Positions 1 through 10,734 of a DNA stretch of 38,984 nucleotides are shown piece after piece (positions within the stretch are counted from its first letter, which is position 1; each line of letters starts with the position of its first letter). Source of the stretch: Phoronis australis (Eukaryota; Phoronida; Phoronidae). The translations under genes and the position numbers were made by a program. The DNA lies in NCBI GenBank assembly GCA_002633005.1, contig NMRA01000276.1, forward strand, positions 292,335 through 331,318. Direction: 5' to 3'. Below the pieces are notes generated by a model. That model saw only the letters and a list, made by a program, of their open reading frames with translations. It did not search any database and had not been told where the DNA came from.

Positions 1-194
1 TTCTTTGTTGCATTATAGTAACTGGTCTTGGCTAATTATCATTTTATGGCCTGGTCATCCATTCAGCCAAAAGTAGTTCCAGAGGTGGCTTATCAGCCAA
101 TTATTCACGCATGCTGACTCACAATAGAAGCCTGATCAGAGTGAAGGTGGATAAATGCGGTGTTCCTACAGTTTCTTGTTTTAGTGGATGTGTT

Positions 195-276
195 CACGAC
201 ATGATGTTTTTAACTTCTGTGGCACCTCCATGTGGCAGTTTTTTACGCCCATGGCTGTATCTCCTAAACCTTTGTG
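195..276 (-). repeat. end of dispersed modular repeat, reverse orientation
   Basis: The reverse complement contains GGTTTAGGAGATACAGCC, TGGGCGTAAAAAACTGCCAC and GGAGGTGCCACAG, as in the forward copies at 38174-38230 and 35210-35260. It abuts the left TTAA of the Kolobok-like element. Upstream, 1-194, I recognise nothing. Confidence 0.7.
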
Positions 277-366
277 TTAAAGGAGAATGTCACCTGATTT
301 AATTAATCTTTTTTACCATCTTAATCGGTCTATATCCACATCACTTCTTATACAGTCAGCCTCACC

Positions 367-741
367 TTGCCGAGAGGTGTCGCGTTAACCTGTGAGGAAG
401 GTGAGAAACGACGCAGCCACGTCTGGTTCTTCTGCAGGGTGAATGCCGCTATATTGGGTGCATCATTCCCTCTTGTCCGAACTAGGAAGCTGCGAAGAAA
501 GCGGGTCAACATATCGTTTTTTCGACTTCCTCGAGAGCCTGAAATGTTTAGGAAGTGGCTCGGGGTAGTGAAGAATGAAAGGTACGCTGTTAATAGCAAG
601 AAAGAGGCCGTGAAACATCTCCGTGTATGTGGCCCGCATTTCGTCGACAGTGATTTCCCTGACGAATTCCTGCTTACCAAAGAACTATCCATACATTCCG
701 TTGCCTGTGCATGTTCACGGCGCCTCTCTAGTATTTCTTGA
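367..741 (+). pseudogene. THAP-domain transposase remnant in copy 1
   Basis: The open frame from 367 carries the second half of a THAP zinc finger: ISFFRLPREPEMFRKWL at residues 49-65, with the invariant Trp at 64, then LRVCGPHF with the Cys-x2-His pair at residues 88 and 91. The first Cys pair is in another frame: TGC at 444-446 and 459-461, reading ECRYIGCIIPSCPN and then a TAG stop. A five-base insertion near 512 separates the two halves relative to copy 2. THAP domains bind DNA at transposon ends. With a stop and a frameshift inside the domain this copy cannot make a functional finger. Confidence 0.7.
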
Positions 742-857
742 TCAGTGTATTCTGGTTCGAACTGATAGCCTGTGAAACCTAATGATCTTACCCGTGAAGT
801 CTTCGTCGGATGCCAAGCTCTCGACTTAGTCGGGATTGCCGCCAGGCGAGTTGCCAT
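678..857 (-). pseudogene. antisense exon-like frame in the Kolobok-like element
   Basis: Sixty codons from an ATG at 855-857, preceded by no in-frame need for another start, and ending at a GTAAGC donor (672-677). It reads MATRLAAIPTKSRAW near the start, then GFTGYQFEPEYTDQEILE and RRREHAQATE. The YQFEP block followed by acidic residues is reminiscent of N-terminal segments of transposon-related proteins often mis-labelled P2X7-like, but this is memory, not a search. The same block is readable in copy 2 (about 36850-37000), with indels. It runs tail to tail with the THAP frame. Whether the element once carried two opposed genes is open. Confidence 0.4.
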
Positions 858-1962
858 GTAGACGTTTATTATTCTGCGTTCTGTTTCAAAATGAATTAGG
901 CCTATTCTCACCCTAACCAATGCTTATATAAAACTGAAACAAAGTCTGTCTCATTACATACAATTTGTAATGCCTTTGGAGTATTCGAGGGTGCACTGAA
1001 TGTTTTGAGAAGCCAGCAATGAATAAACCACTGCGTTACCTGCTTAAGATGCAGTTAAGGTAATTGACCTGGCACCGAGGTCGTGTGAGCACATGCTAAT
1101 TCAGTGTTTGCTAACAGAAAGCTGTTGTGAAACAATAACTCAATTTATATGGTATAGTCACATGTAATGGGAATCTTTATTTAGATATATACAAATATAT
1201 TATTCAAATCATTGTTGTTGTACAACCTTTGCCCTGACAGGTCTGTGGAAGGGGAACCTGACTTCGCAGCCCCCGACAAGTATAAGTAGATTTTCAGTTT
1301 CGTGGCTAATTCACCTAAATAATTACGTGCACATTATTTCTTTGGCTCACTATTATAGTCTTTTCGTGGCTGGAGGTTTAGTTTCCAACTTAAGCTGGTT
1401 TATGTTCGTGATATCCAGTCCCGGCAGCCGCGACGGGCCTGATTGGATTCCGAGCCACTGGCGGGGAGTAACAAGCGTTTTGTGTGTTTAGAACTGAAAA
1501 ATCGCAAGTCTACAAGTACAACACACAGCTATGTTCCCCCGTCTGTAATTCACGGTAGAATGATTCGAATTTATCACCAGACTCAAACTCCCGTGACCGA
1601 CCATGGTAAATTGGTCTATCGAACTCTGTAGGCTACGGTACGTTCAAATACCTGGAAATGTGTAACAGTGAAATAAACCAACTCATTTGTTCAAGAACTC
1701 GATGTATTTGTAAGGGGTTTACATTGAATTTTGATGATTTATTGATGTAAAACAATGACTTCAAGCAATAAGTTGACACCAGTAAGCGTGTTGTGAATGC
1801 CTGAACAGATTGCGCTCGAACCAATTACATCATTGGTTAATTTCAACACCTTCGTCTGCCGTTAGGTGACAGGTACAACAGCTGAACTTGCTGTTATCGA
1901 GTGGAACTATTCGATCTTAATTTATACAAAATAGGTTGTTTTTGGGTGGCATTCTCCTTTAA

Positions 1963-2318
1963 TGCTTGCATTAATGAGCTTATTAAGCTTGCAATTGAAA
2001 GAATTGTCGATATACACTGGGTTAGGGCCCATGTGGTAATTGACAGCAATGCAAACGCATACAGACTCACAAAGATAGGAGCCAGCATTCTGCATTGTGT
2101 ACCTGAACCTGCCATCCCGGTATCTTACGGATGCTGCAGGATGATTATATGCAACTAGGTATATACCCAATCAGCAGCCCAGTGGGCATCACTTAACTCT
2201 TGCAGAGAGACCAAGGAGAATTTTTCCAACGTGATCAAACCAAAATGTTCAAAAATCTTCTGAGTATTGATAGGTTGGGCATACGACACGTCATTCAAAT
2301 TATGACGGGCCATTTGTG
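1963..2318 (+). mobile_element. LINE 3' fragment A (RNase H end), truncated
   Basis: The plus-strand frame reads DIHWVRAHVVIDSNANAY, RLTKIGAS and later PAIPVSYGCC. This resembles the C-terminal half of a LINE RNase H (consensus WVPGHxGIxGNExADxLAKxG). After a stop near 2157 the frame shifts to MFKNLLSIDRLGIRHVIQ and IMTGHLCL, the Arg/Thr-Gly-His segment that follows RNase H in such elements. The left end is cut by the Kolobok-like insertion; at 2318-2330 it runs into a second LINE fragment that starts earlier in the protein order. Confidence 0.6.
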
Positions 2319-3732
2319 CCTATGTGCCTCCCAACAGTCAATGACCAAACTACAGAGGATTCAAAACCAGGCCATGAGGATAGTAACCAGTGCAGCTAGA
2401 CCCACTCCGATAGACAGTCTCCAATATTGGTTAGGTATCAATAGCATCCGTACTAAACAGAAAACACTTGCAACCCAAGCATTTCTGAAGGCAGCTACAA
2501 CCAACTCTCATCCTCTGTACCTGGACTTGAGAGAGCATAGTGATGAGCACACTGCACAGAGGCTGAACACTGTTCAACCATGGGTTATCGGAGCTAGGGA
2601 GATTGTCGAAGAGGTATGTCCAGTGGAGAACATCAACAGCATAGAGTGGTCCAAAACCACAAACTTTGTCATCAACACCATGGAGATAGGAGGCCGGCAT
2701 TGGCGGGAAAGAGCTGACTGTATCAACCAAGCAACTGTATTGGAATGGCTTGAAAAACAATCTCCCACAATCATTGTTGCAACAGACAGCTCACTAAGAG
2801 ATGACACTACGGCTTGGGCAGCAATTGCTTGGGCTCGTGAGGGTCAACGCCTCTTCGAAAGGTCAGCAGCACGGGTTGGAAAATCCTCGTCTTTTGGAGC
2901 TGAATGTGAAGCATATGAAGACGCCCTAGTCTGGCTCTCACAGAACACAACACCTGCAGACAGATCATTTCTACTTACAAACTCCCTCAGCCTCATTAGC
3001 AGGCTAAAAACTGGTCATGTGAAAAATTCCTGGATCCCTCTGTTCAGCTCTATTAATGGTCTCTTCACCAGTGTTTATATACCAGGACATTGTGGCATCT
3101 CATTCAACGTCAAGGCGGATGAGCTTGCAGGCATCGCAGAACCGATTGCCGACCCGCTCCTTACACCAGCAGATGTAATCTCCAGAGTGCGTGAATCGCT
3201 TACAGATGCCGATATTGTACAACAGCAGGAGAGATGGGCAACAAAGCACCTCATAGAGCGAGGATGGCAATACGGAGATGCAGCAAAAACTTGTATCAGG
3301 GGAAAAGATCAAAGAGTGTGTAACCAGCACGAACTTGGTTGCATCTCCAAATTTACATTGCGTGCGATACTGGAAGGAGGAGGGCCAGAGACTGTCCCGG
3401 TGCCTACCCTCTGACGTCACCACAGAAACGGAAACACTGTAACCTAGCCCGACACAGACACATCACTGGGCATATGAGGTATGAGGAGCCCAGTGTGTCC
3501 TGAGTGTGGTTCTGACATTGAGACCCCTAAACACCTGGTGGACTCTTGCCAAGCTTTTTATAGGCACTGTTACTTTCCTACAACATACAGTGCATGGCAA
3601 CAAATGGAAAAGTCAATCCATTTTCTTAAAGGCGACAGTCAAGACTTGAAAACTTCCTTAACGAAGAACCTGTTGATCCATAACGGGGCTCTCGTGTTTG
3701 TAACTCAGATGCTCCGTGCAATGGGTCTTTAG
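2319..3732 (+). mobile_element. LINE fragment B: RT thumb, RNase H, zinc knuckle (decayed)
   Basis: Open to 3414 with the end of a non-LTR reverse transcriptase (LQRIQNQAMRIVTSAARP, PIDSLQYWLG), then a type I RNase H: IIVATDSSLRDD (first Asp), GAECEAYEDALVWL (Glu), LLTNSLSLISRL where the third catalytic Asp is Asn, then VYIPGHCGISFNVKADELAG (His and last Asp). After a frameshift near 3360-3480 comes HITGHMRYEEP and CPECGSDIETPKHLVDSC, a C-x2-C..H-x4-C knuckle typical of the tail of RNase H-bearing LINE clades (I/R1/LOA-like). The 5' parts are missing. The Asp to Asn change and frameshift mean it is inactive. Confidence 0.75.
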
Positions 3733-3829
3733 CATGAGGCCTGCGCACGTCTGATGCACCACAAATGACAGGCCACCTCCACTCTTTTCTATCCTGAATC
3801 CTCTGCAGGATCTTCATTATTAAACTTGG

Positions 3830-4760
3830 TAAGCGTATTTATATGACATTGACAACTGAGGACGACGACCTTCAGATGGATCCTACGAACACTGTGCCCT
3901 CTAGTGGCCATTTCATTTTTTCCGTTTTACTTGTTTGTTCCATTTAGTGGCTATTTTTACTGTTTCCTACAAGTCTGTTTTTGGCGTCTATCAACCCTAA
4001 GGATGATTATGAAAATTGGCTTGTTACTAGTGTGAGGAGGGCAGCTGGTGATGATTTTCAGATGACTCTGACTTCTTTGGCACCTTCTAGAGGCTGTTTT
4101 TTGTGTTTAGGGCTGTACTTTTTAAACTACAGAATCTTTATTAAATTTGGCAGGTGTATTTGTATGAAGTTTACAGTATTTTTGAAGCACCTTGATGGGG
4201 TTTATGAAATTTAATAACTACTAGGTTTTTATTAATTAAGAGACGATGACAGGTTCCCATTTTCGGATAGATTTAATGTATAGTGGCCACTTTTATTATC
4301 ATGAAATTTTTGGGTTTCAGTTAAAGAGGTGACGATGCCTTCTCATTTTCAAACAGAGAATCATTATGGAAATAGGCAGATGTGTTCCTACCTACAAGAG
4401 CATGACTGATGTGGATTTTCAGTCTGGCCTAATACTGTGGTGCCCCTAATACTTTTCGCATCTTCGGCAGTGTATCCTAAAGATGTATTTGAAACTTTGC
4501 AGTTGTATTCTCACTAAGTTGAAAACAGATGGATGGATTCTAGCACCGCTGTGGTTCCTATTGGCAAATTGCCAAGTCTTTGGAGTTTTTGGATGGATTT
4601 AATTAAATTTGGCAAATATGGATGGCTCAATGAATCCTGTACCGTCTAATGGCCATTTTGTGATACTAAAAACACCCCTAGAAGCACACTGTTTGCAGGT
4701 TTGCAGTGCAGTCGTAGGCGCATTTCAACCCTCCATATTGCTCTCGTGAAAAAAGTTCCT
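3830..4760 (-). repeat. dispersed modular repeat, reverse orientation
   Basis: The reverse complement carries the same blocks as 34408-36436: TGGCCACTAGAGGGCACAGT at 3890-3909, GCAAACAGTGTGCTTCTAGG at 4676-4695, and GTTGAAATGCGCC near 4720. Strongly diverged in the middle (3960-4640), where only the CCACTA-like cores and ATGGAT strings can be followed. Confidence 0.7.
3894..3907 (-). promoter_or_regulatory. CTCF-consensus match in the dispersed repeat
   Basis: The minus strand reads CCACTAGAGGGCAC, matching the published CTCF core CCASYAGRKGGCRS at all 14 positions, with TGG upstream as in the extended motif. It belongs to the dispersed repeat, so it may be repeat consensus rather than a used site. 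Confidence 0.4.
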
Positions 4761-7085
4761 CTGAGGTGAGCACAATTGGTGCGAATGTTTTTCATCAGTT
4801 TCTTAAACAGTTTCACTTGTGCACTGATGAGAGTGTCTGTGCTCACGAGGCGTGATCACTCAGAATCATTTACAGCCAATCATGAGATGTTTGTGACTGA
4901 CAAGCAATGCTGTTTAAATCCTTGCTTGCATGCGTTTGTGTGGCTTTAAAAAAGTTCGAGACCTTGGCTGAAATTGATGCATCTTTTATGAGGTGCTGAC
5001 CAGAATCAATGATATTTTTTGACCTTATAGTGCATTGTTCTCTCACAATAGATGCGGGTTTCCCTGTTGTACCAATTCACCGTTACTGGCCAGTTTAAAC
5101 CGGTCCTGTAGTGTTCTACATGTAAATGTGAGAATGACTGGGATCCCAGAGGTGTGTTGAGCTTAACTTTTGCACACATACATAAAATTGTCACTACACG
5201 GAGGGATTTCTGTGCTGAGAAGCTGAATTTTGAAGTCAGCCAAACTGCTAAATCCAGTAAAAAGTGAAAAAGGATGAGCCACGACAAACATTTAGCGATT
5301 AGCTGATTCAGAACCTGCATGCATGCTATAATAAAGCCTGCCTCAGAATAGCCACAGTTTTTTTTGGGAGGAGGGATTTTGGATATTGTGCCAAATATTG
5401 GACCTAAAACGACTTGTTAGATAACTGGATACCATCAAAAATTGTGAAGGTGTTGTTACAATTGCTTGCATGTCTTTGTTGTATCTGCTTTTTACAAAGT
5501 CTTGGAAGTTGGCATTGAAACTGGTAGCCATTTCTTATTGTTCTTGCCTTTTGTTGCTCAACTTGTTTTTCTGCCAGTTCTTGTCTGTGAAAGTGTGGGT
5601 AATTTCTTGGAACCTTTGAGTGATTTCTTTGTTGTTACTCTTGTAACTTATACTGTTGTAATGTCATTGGGATAAATGACTTCAATGAGTGTCCTTGTAC
5701 GTGAGTTGGACCCAAATGCTTAATATGCACATTAGGCGGGAGATTCAGTGGCTTAACTTTCACCAGATATGCCACTTGCAATGTTTTGTCTGACACTTGG
5801 AAACGAGTGGTAAAATGGCATACCTATCAAAAACGAGCACATTAATTAAAGTTACTATCTAACAAATAATGTTATTTCCAAACATTTGTCAAACTGTTTT
5901 GAAATTTCATTTGCAGATTTCTGACTGTAGTTGGGATGAGTTGGTCAAAGTTTACAATCCAAGATGTCTGCAAGCACAGAGGTAGCAGTGTGAAGCAATT
6001 GGTTCAGTATATGTACAGAGACAGTAGTGGGGTGTAGAGTCAATAGCGGCACTATCATCCACAAGTTTACTGAGCTGTGACGCACTACATTAAAATTTAA
6101 ATGTTGCCAAGTGTTTACATGATATTGTTACCGCTGCTTACAAGCATATCTCCTCAAGGATTTCTACTCCATAATGTCTCTTGCATTCAAAGTGAAGATT
6201 CTCAGTCATTGGCTGGTGATCTGTTGAAGGTTATATGTTTAGTCACCATGGCAACTTAGAAAGCAGTAGGATGTATATTGAGATGTTACAACATGTAGAT
6301 GCTGCTGTTTTCTGTAAAGAGCACACAAGTTAGGTTGGAAAAGCAGGTTATGTTAAATGCCAAAATGGCACAAAGTCGCAACATTTTTCTTATTAGTGAA
6401 AGGACATTTTAAACACTAAAAGCATTATTATGCTTAATTTCAAATTATTCACTGAAGCTGCAGTTTTTGTAACCTGTTAATTTAGGTCTCTGTTATTTGA
6501 TCTCAGTGCATACTTTGTAATATTTTAATTGCTAATTTAAGTTGCATAAGTGAGGGGACATACCAGGACAGGACTTCAGACTACTAGAAATTCTGGCATC
6601 TCTTCACGGATATTTTTTCTTGGAAGGAAAAGACAGTGTTTAGTAAAATATTCATTACTTAGTCTGTTTCATTCAAAAAATCACAAATAATGAAACCAAA
6701 GTTTTAAGTGGCATCTTTACGGCATTAGAAAGCAGGTATATTTTACCATTAGTAGGGGAACCTTGCAGTTGAAATTTTGTGATTAAAATGCCATTGAAGT
6801 GTGCTGCCTGTAAATTACCAATATAGTACAGCAGTAATACAACATGGGTGATGAGGTGCCTTGAAAATTACCAGCATTATGAATGTGCAAAATGTGTTTC
6901 CTTATTTTTTCAATTTTCATGGTTGTCATTTGTTTCAATGCTAATAATTAGTAGATTTGTACCTGTTTTTCAACATTTACCTTGGTATATCCATGCAACA
7001 TTGTTATGACATTTTCAGTGCAAAAATTCCAATTAATTGTAAAAATCATGCAGGTGTCCTAAATACTGACCTTGAATATTCTTGA
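4761..7085. other. no feature recognised
   Basis: AT-rich sequence without convincing exons, transposon ends, tandem repeats or RNA genes. Open frames here are short and show no known motif. Confidence 0.5.
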
Positions 7086-7275
7086 GACTGCATTTTCCCA
7101 CCAACAGATGTGAACTGACTGCATTTTCCCACCGACAGATGTGAACTGACTGCATTTTCCCACCGACAGATGTGAACTGACTGCATTTTCCCACCGACAG
7201 ATGTGAACTGACTGCATTTTCCCACCGACAGATGTGAACTGACTGCATTTTCCCACCGACAGATGTGAACTGACT
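7086..7275. repeat. 31-bp minisatellite, about 6 units
   Basis: The unit contains TGCATTTTCCCACCGACAG and ATGTGAACTGAC; units are almost identical, only the first has one change (CCAACAG). Because 3 x 31 = 93, all frames stay open on the minus strand; this is not a gene. Confidence 0.95.
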
Positions 7276-7403
7276 AGTAATTCTTTGTGATGTACACACA
7301 TTTTGTTAAACAACTATTTTTTAAATGACCGTTTCAATACATCCTCATTCTGTGGTTATTCCATAATTGCTACGGGAAAGTTGGAAGCCCATAAAACAAA
7401 AAC

Positions 7404-7577
7404 TGTGGGTAGTTAGGTTACAACAAATTATGTGGGTGGTTAGGTTACAACAAATTATGTGGGTGGTTAGGTTACAACAAATTATGTGGGTGGTTAGGTT
7501 ACAACAAATTATGTGGGTGGTTAGGTTACAACAAATTATGTGGGTGGTTAGGTTACAACAAATTATGTGGGTGGTTG
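7404..7577. repeat. 27-bp minisatellite, about 6.5 units
   Basis: The unit begins TGTGGGTGGTTAGGTTAC and ends AACAAATTA. The first unit has one change. The length is a multiple of three, so an open frame repeating MWVVRLQQI results; it is treated as a by-product. Confidence 0.95.
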
Positions 7578-8153
7578 TGTTTGGGAACAGAAATGTGGGA
7601 AGTTGTTTGCAACAAAAAATCCGTTCTTGTAAAAACTAAATATGTTGCGCTACAATGCATTTCACAACTGGTAATTTTGAATGATCCATGCTGGTTGGGA
7701 TCTGAATATCACAACTCACAAGAATGTTTACCTTTATGACCGTCGTATACATGTCAACCATAGCAGTGACAAAAATGAGTCAAAATATGGTCAAGTGTCA
7801 ACATGCATTGCATGTACCTATTTACCTATTAGAGGCTCTTACATCTAGTAATTGTGAGTGTTGTTATACTCCTTTGTTACTCCTTTGGCCGTCGAGTAAT
7901 GTTCGTGATATGAGATTAGTTTGACAAAAAAGATTGCCAGTAAAAGCCGAAGCGAAAGTTTGAAAACTTTATTATGAACATTCATTTGGCAAAAATGCGT
8001 ATTAATTTCCAAAAATATGAAGCATTTTGGTGTTACGTCGTAGCACTGCCGAAACAGCAAAAATATGTAGCAAATACATAATTTCCATATTGGTCAACAT
8101 GTTTGCCATCATCTTATGTTTGGTTATTGGAGAACAGGAATGGCTGTTAGTAG

Positions 8154-8942
8154 TTGTAGTGGCTGAACATATTGTGCTGCCACCTATTGGTTGTAGTGGC
8201 TGAACATACTGTGCTGCCACACTTTTAGTTGCAGTGGATGAACATACTGCGCTCGGTGGTTCCCTGTTCACAAGGGGGAAGGGGACACGCAGGTATCATT
8301 TACTTTTTTGGGGGATTACACCGGCGTTTCTGATTGGTTGGTCGAATAACAGGTAGAACTTTATACGTAAACAAACCGGCATGACTAATCAAGGAAATGT
8401 TAATGTGGATACAGTTTGTGGTGTGTTGTACAGACACGGTGCCTAATTGGGATATGTTCAAGAAATTGTGTATCAGAAAGTTGTGGTTGTCTTTTCGCTG
8501 CGCATTTTTGTGCAGCTGCCAACTTGTTTTCGTTGCTGTCCTATGTTCACTGAGTATGAATAACACACTGGTTAAATCGGCCAGATCTGTGTGTATTGTA
8601 TGCACTTCAAGCATGTGGCCGTTAGATATTATTTGCTGTCATGCCACTTGGTTTGCAAAGATGTTGACACGACTAAAAATCATTCTCAATCCGCCATTTT
8701 CTTTCTTTGTTCTAAAGCTAACCAATGACTGCAGAGGTTACATCAACTAGTGATAAAACGCGTGCTGCTGAATGATACCTGCAAGTCTTCTTCCTCCTAG
8801 CGGACACGCCAGGAACCAGCAAGAATACTGTGCTGCCACACTATTGGTTGCAGTGGCTGAACATACTGTGCTGCCATCAATTGGTTGTAGCGGCTAGACA
8901 TACTGCGCTACCATCTATTGGTTGCAGTGGCTGAACATACTG
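8154..8942. repeat. 37-bp minisatellite split in two clusters
   Basis: Units with AGTGGCTGAACATACTGTGC and TGCCACCTATTGG, three at 8154-8253 and about three and a half at 8824-8942. Units differ by several bases. The clusters are separated by the inverted-repeat segment 8254-8823, so one array was probably interrupted by an insertion. Confidence 0.8.
8254..8823. mobile_element. candidate TIR element inserted in a minisatellite
   Basis: A segment of about 570 bp with imperfect inverted ends. Left has TGGTTCCCTGTTC, GGACACG and GCAGGTATCATT (8289-8302). The right end, read in reverse, has TGGTTCCTGGCGTGTCC and GCAGGTATCATT (complement of 8774-8785). The inner 12 bp match exactly. A TACTGYGCT string flanks both sides, but it is part of the host minisatellite and cannot prove a target duplication. 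Interior has no recognised coding sequence. Confidence 0.45.
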
Positions 8943-9719
8943 ATGTGACATGTTGGTTGACTTGACATGTGCTCATAATGGTTCAACTGGAGTTCATGTT
9001 TTAATCGCCTAAATAGCCATAGTGTGCTGTAGTTGATGAATAGGGGCCAAAGTGTGAAATGTATTTGTGAAGAGTATAATTTCAGAATTATTTTGTACGA
9101 CTAACCCAAGTGGCATAATCCTGTACATATTTGTACTACCATATTATTGCATAACTATTACACAATTGAAATAAATGTATGGAACAGCAATTGACTGTCT
9201 TTGTGCATCTGAAAGCTCAGATTTTGGTTTACAAGGCCAGTAGAACTTGGGCAAATTCAAATAGTTTAATTAACTAGTCATAACTCCCTTAAAATATGGG
9301 TGGTTCCATTCCAAAGTAATTAAAAATAATTGGCGATTGGTTAGGAAACTTATTCAAAAATATCAGTGACAAAATAGAGCCTTATCACCCTCCCAAATAG
9401 ATTTCACTAGAATGGGCTTTCACTAATTTGCCACATGATATTAAGTGTTACTTATGTATGTTTTTCGTCCGGGCTTTCGCCATAACTTCAACAAAGCCAG
9501 GGAAATTTCATTTGAATAAAATTCTTCAACTTTTTTGAAAATAGTACTTAATGAAAATAGATCACAATTGGTGCTGTGTAAGTATTGAGGTAGAGGTCAA
9601 AATAGAATAAAACACCACACAAGTACTAAACAATGACTTTTAGTTAATCCTCTTATGAAAATACTTTTGACAACATAAACATAATGTAAGAGCACATCTG
9701 TACGAAAGACGTCCTTGCC
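8943..9719. other. no feature recognised
   Basis: Unique-looking AT-rich sequence. I see no exon, repeat or RNA gene. Confidence 0.5.
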
Positions 9720-9895
9720 AACACTAGTGTGTACTCTCTTGAACACCTGTCACAATGCAGGTACACTAGTGTGTACTCTCTTGAACACCTGTCACAATGC
9801 AGGTACACTAGTGTGTACTCTCTTGAACACCTGTCACAATGCAGGTGCACTAGTGTGTACTCTCTTGAACACCAGTCACAATGCAGGTACACAAG
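9720..9895. repeat. 42-bp minisatellite, 4 units
   Basis: Unit ACACTAGTGTGTACTCTC followed by TTGAACACCTGTCACAATGC and AGGT. Nearly identical units; the length is a multiple of three, which opens frames on both strands. Confidence 0.95.
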
Positions 9896-9903
9896 TCCCT
9901 CAA

Positions 9904-10070
9904 GCAGTAATACAGACGAGTGCACTTTCTTCAACACTAGCCACTGGCCCCTAAAGCCAGTAATACAGACGAGTGCACTTTCTTCAACACTAGCCACTGG
10001 CCCCTAAAGCCCGTAATACAGACGAGTGCACTTTCTTCAACACTAGCCACTGGCTTCTAAAGCCAGTAAT
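9904..10070. repeat. 53-bp minisatellite, about 3 units
   Basis: Units containing AGTAATACAGACGAGTGCAC, TTTCTTCAACACTAGCCACT and GGCCCCTAAAGC. Starts directly after the 42-bp array; both units share CTTGAACAC/CTTCAACAC and ACTAG strings, so they may derive from one ancestor. Confidence 0.93.
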
Positions 10071-10518
10071 AAAGTGCAAGGTTTTCCCAGAAAGCAACAT
10101 CCAAGTGTTTGAAAGTTTGAAAAGGTGTCCAAACAAACTGAAACCTCGTCATTACAGTATTTTTTGGTAATTAAGAGAGAACTGGTTTAAACGAAACAAA
10201 ATTTACTTGTTGATAAAGTGTAAGCAATACACAACGATTACTTCTAATGAACAAAACACAAAAATACAGAATTTTTAAATGTGAATACTCAAAAAGTCTC
10301 AGAATCAATGAAAAATTTTCAGCTGATTTAAATCACCAAAATCATGTTACTAAGAGTACACATTATTTTGTCACGTAGGTAATTTCAAGTATTCTAGATT
10401 TGTAAATCCGGGCGAATACCGTAAAAAATTCTTTAGTTTCGGACACAATATGGTGGACGGGTGGAATTTCATTTTGTCAAAAATTACCTCAGCAAAATTT
10501 ACTTTGCTTTTTATCCTG
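10071..10518. other. no feature recognised
   Basis: AT-rich spacer between minisatellites downstream of CNOT2. No gene seen. Confidence 0.5.
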
Positions 10519-10636
10519 GTTTGTATGGTGCAGCTATTACCAAATATGGTTTGTATGGTGCAGCTATTACCAAACATGGTTTGTATGGTGCAGCTATTGC
10601 CAAAGAGGGTTTGTATGGTGCAGCTATTACCAAACA
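10519..10636. repeat. 30-bp minisatellite, 4 units
   Basis: Unit GTTTGTATGGTGCAGCTATT plus ACCAAACATG. It lies about 100 bp beyond the candidate CNOT2 polyadenylation signals. Confidence 0.95.
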
Positions 10637-10734
10637 TTAAGTGAAATTTTGAACATTTGCAACAATATGGTAAGACTACGAAAAATAGAAATATTGAAAT
10701 TTTAGCAAATTTTTATGTCCCAACTTGAAGATTT

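Larger units (their letters stand above)
281..1958 (+). mobile_element. Kolobok-like DNA transposon, copy 1 (decayed)
   Basis: A 1678-bp element bounded by TTAA on both sides (277-280 and 1959-1962). Termini are inverted: left AGGAGAATGTCACC, right GGTGGCATTCTCCT. A second copy lies at 36437-38151 in the same orientation, also with TTAA on both sides. TTAA targets plus a THAP-domain transposase are the hallmarks of the Kolobok superfamily; piggyBac also uses TTAA but lacks THAP. Inside are a broken plus-strand THAP domain (444-660) and a minus-strand exon-like frame (678-857). The rest (900-1958) shows no coding sequence I can name. No intact transposase remains, so this is a dead or non-autonomous copy. 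Left flank is the dispersed repeat, right flank a LINE fragment, so the insertion sits at a junction of older repeats. Confidence 0.8.

Noticed and set aside
348-920. 190-residue minus-strand frame taken as a whole
   Set aside because: Only 678-857 looks coding and has a donor; the remaining part is the antisense of the THAP remnant.
281-1958. Assignment of the TTAA element to piggyBac
   Set aside because: The termini do not start CCC as piggyBac ends usually do, and a THAP remnant is present, which fits Kolobok.
7033-7313. Two open frames of 84-88 residues on the minus strand with repeats like QFTSVGGKMQ
   Set aside because: They are the 31-bp minisatellite read in shifted frames; no start context, no homology, and the adjacent strand and frames are equally open.
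7404-7577. GGTTAGGTTA strings suggesting telomeric repeats
   Set aside because: They are part of a 27-bp unit; no pure TTAGG or TTAGGG tract exists.
7367-7639. Plus-strand frame with MWVVRLQQI repeats
   Set aside because: By-product of a 27-bp minisatellite whose unit is a multiple of three.
8397-8750. 117-residue Cys-rich plus-strand frame
   Set aside because: It lies within the candidate TIR insertion, lacks recognisable motifs, and has a composition like random AT-rich sequence.
9653-10007. Long overlapping open frames on both strands
   Set aside because: They come from the 42-bp array; open frames in several phases at once argue against a gene.
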